64,000 bases of DNA from Lachnospiraceae bacterium EP-SM-12S-S03 (GTDB lineage Bacteria > Bacillota > Clostridia > Lachnospirales > Lachnospiraceae), in contig JAJBSL010000012.1 in the NCBI GenBank assembly GCA_020540725.1, positions 1 to 64,000 of the forward strand, in the 5' to 3' direction. The notes under the pieces are model-generated. The model was given only the letters and a program-made list of their open reading frames with translations. It was not told the origin of the DNA and did no database searches. This document shows, one piece after another, positions 62,993 through 64,000 of the stretch. The position numbers were made by a program, and so were the translations under genes. How positions within the stretch are numbered: the stretch's first letter is position 1; each line of letters begins with the position of its first letter.

Positions 62993-63761
62993 AAACAGCT
63001 TCCCTCCCTTCTACGAGCAGAGGGTAATCTGCTCTCATTATTTCTGATGGAGACCAGTCTCTTGCGATGGGGATTCCACAGGACATAGAACCTTCTTCAC
63101 AACATCCCCTCTGACAAAAAGGACCGGTCAGCTTCGGTGAAAATAAGATCGGATTAAATTCATATAGTTTCTGCCAGATGTCTAACATTACAATTCTTGT
63201 TTCGTCGGTATTTCTTCTGCAGATACGCTGACTGATCATATGTTTCCATTCATAAGGTGTAGCACAGATGATCAGAATATTTCTCAAAGCATGAGGAAGA
63301 GCATAACCGGCAGAGTCATGATGAAATCCCACAGAACACAATTCCTGATAACATCTGAGATTCGATAAGCAGCTTTGCAGATAGAGATCAATGTATCTCT
63401 GTTCGGAAAAAAGGATTTCATATGGGATCACAAATGCAGCTTTTTCTGAATAGTTGCTATATTGCAGAGATGCACTCATGAATTTTACTTCGTTTTGATG
63501 ACGAGTGATCTGTGCAAGAAAACGTCTGCTTGCACCTACAATCGCAACGGTAATCACCGTAAATTTCTGTACGGTTGGGTGGGGAAGACTGGCAATCCGG
63601 TCTACTGTTTTATCCGTAAAAGATTTCTGATAAAGAGCCATAAGATCATCCATGTTTTGAATGGAATGTCCTTGTTGAGTAAGCCTTGCTGCAAATACCA
63701 TGTTTTGAGCCGCTTCCTGAATGGTATAACTATTTAAAATCTTTGTCTCAATGTGATCCAT
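62982..63761 (-). CDS. thyX: FAD-dependent thymidylate synthase (ThyX-like)
   Basis: A 259-residue ThyX-like protein. The signature region is ITRHQNEVKFMSASLQYSNY, a variant of the RHRxxSxNE motif with Gln for the third residue. Other family stretches are ALPHALRNILIICATPYEWKHMI and RRNTDETRIVMLDIWQKL. A Cys-rich C-terminus (FCQRGCCEEGSMSCG) is seen in phage-type members. GGAGG lies 9 nt before the ATG. It makes dTMP from dUMP and is co-transcribed with dut and an upstream gene. Confidence 0.85.
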   Translation of the reverse strand: MDHIETKILNSYTIQEAAQNMVFAARLTQQGHSIQNMDDLMALYQKSFTDKTVDRIASLPHPTVQKFTVITVAIVGASRRFLAQITRHQNEVKFMSASLQYSNYSEKAAFVIPYEILFSEQRYIDLYLQSCLSNLRCYQELCSVGFHHDSAGYALPHALRNILIICATPYEWKHMISQRICRRNTDETRIVMLDIWQKLYEFNPILFSPKLTGPFCQRGCCEEGSMSCGIPIARDWSPSEIMRADYPLLVEGREAVYED

Positions 63762-64000
63762 AGGCTTGTTCCTCCTTTATCAATGCTTTCAGCAGAATGA
63801 GATAGTTGATGCAATCTGTAATCTTCTCATCCCATTGTTCTAAGTCAAATTGGAGCAGCGAAGAGTAACACATATCATAGAGAGATACGACATGCTTCGA
63901 CATCATTCCTGCCAGAGCAGCCTTAGGTGTGCATCCCTGTAACGAGGCAGCGATTTTAAATGCACTCAGGCGATCAATGCGGTCTCCGGTGTATTCTTTC
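63748..64000 (-). CDS. phage-like nucleotide-associated protein, partial (C-terminal part)
   Basis: The frame enters from the right edge and ends at 63748, overlapping the thyX start by 14 bp. The visible 83 residues include YTGDRIDRLSAFKIAASLQG and ALAGMMSKHVVSLYDMC, which resemble a small phage/element protein family (DUF6378-like, from memory) encoded with thyX and dut. The N-terminus lies outside the window, so length and start are unknown. Confidence 0.65.
   Translation of the reverse strand, partial: KEYTGDRIDRLSAFKIAASLQGCTPKAALAGMMSKHVVSLYDMCYSSLLQFDLEQWDEKITDCINYLILLKALIKEEQAYGSH

Overview
The window looks like the replication-origin region of a low-GC Gram-positive gut anaerobe, most likely a Lachnospiraceae member (Clostridium cluster XIVa). 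The gene order rpmH-rnpA-yidD-yidC-jag-mnmE-mnmG-rsmG-parA-parB on one side of the origin and dnaA-dnaN-yaaA-recF-gyrB-gyrA on the other is the classic Firmicutes oriC block. The family-level call is inference from gene order, the DUF4446/DUF3881/C_GCAxxG proteins, the CD1845/Maff2/PcfB-type integrative element and protein similarity as remembered; no search was run. Gene direction switches at oriC (about 27.6-29.6 kb). Most genes to the left are on the minus strand and most to the right on the plus strand, so both arms are largely co-oriented with replication.

Layout. 1-0.46 kb: the 5' tip of a 16S rRNA gene with its promoter, and a tRNA-Ser(GCU), both minus strand. 0.5-5.6 kb: acetyltransferase, plsC-like acyltransferase, an XRE/DUF2975/DUF4173-like membrane cluster with helically phased candidate operators, a C_GCAxxG_C_C protein and a LacX-like epimerase. 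5.6-13.8 kb: a response regulator, YesM-type kinase and sugar-binding lipoprotein next to a galactose-type mglBAC transporter. 13.9-20.6 kb: an AraC regulator and a second sugar operon (binding protein, two permeases, a 59-residue membrane protein, a GH95-like glycosidase). 20.7-29.6 kb: gyrA, gyrB, recF, yaaA, dnaN, dnaA and a bipartite oriC with many DnaA boxes. 29.6-41.3 kb: rpmH through rsmG, two perfect parS sites, parAB, DUF4446, serS and a DUF3881-like gene.

41.3-62.7 kb: a tRNA-Arg(CCU) locus with a partial tandem copy, followed directly by an integrative conjugative element of the Tn1549/CTn type. It has a ParB-ParA-ParB module, a RepA_N-type initiator, a CD1845-like membrane protein, an AT-rich cargo island (TfoX-like protein, unknown proteins, small membrane peptides, a ribbon-helix-helix protein), an ImmA/XRE pair facing a Y-family polymerase/YolD pair, a sigma-region-4 regulator, a 1742-residue SpaA/Cna-B-type surface protein, PcfB, a VirD4 coupling protein, Maff2 and the start of a TrbL-like gene. 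At about 62,675 the TrbL-like gene is cut off and joined tail to tail to a truncated dUTPase, which belongs to a phage-like nucleotide cassette (thyX, dut and a partial upstream gene) running to the window end.

The most interesting candidates for undescribed biology are: a 33-nt element present both upstream and downstream of the element's sigma-like gene; a structured leader with a 29-codon frame that seems to begin at AUA; palindromic candidate centromere/operator sites plus a conditional-looking terminator in front of the element's ParB-ParA-ParB operon; the duplicated structured leader of tRNA-Arg; and the double truncation junction.
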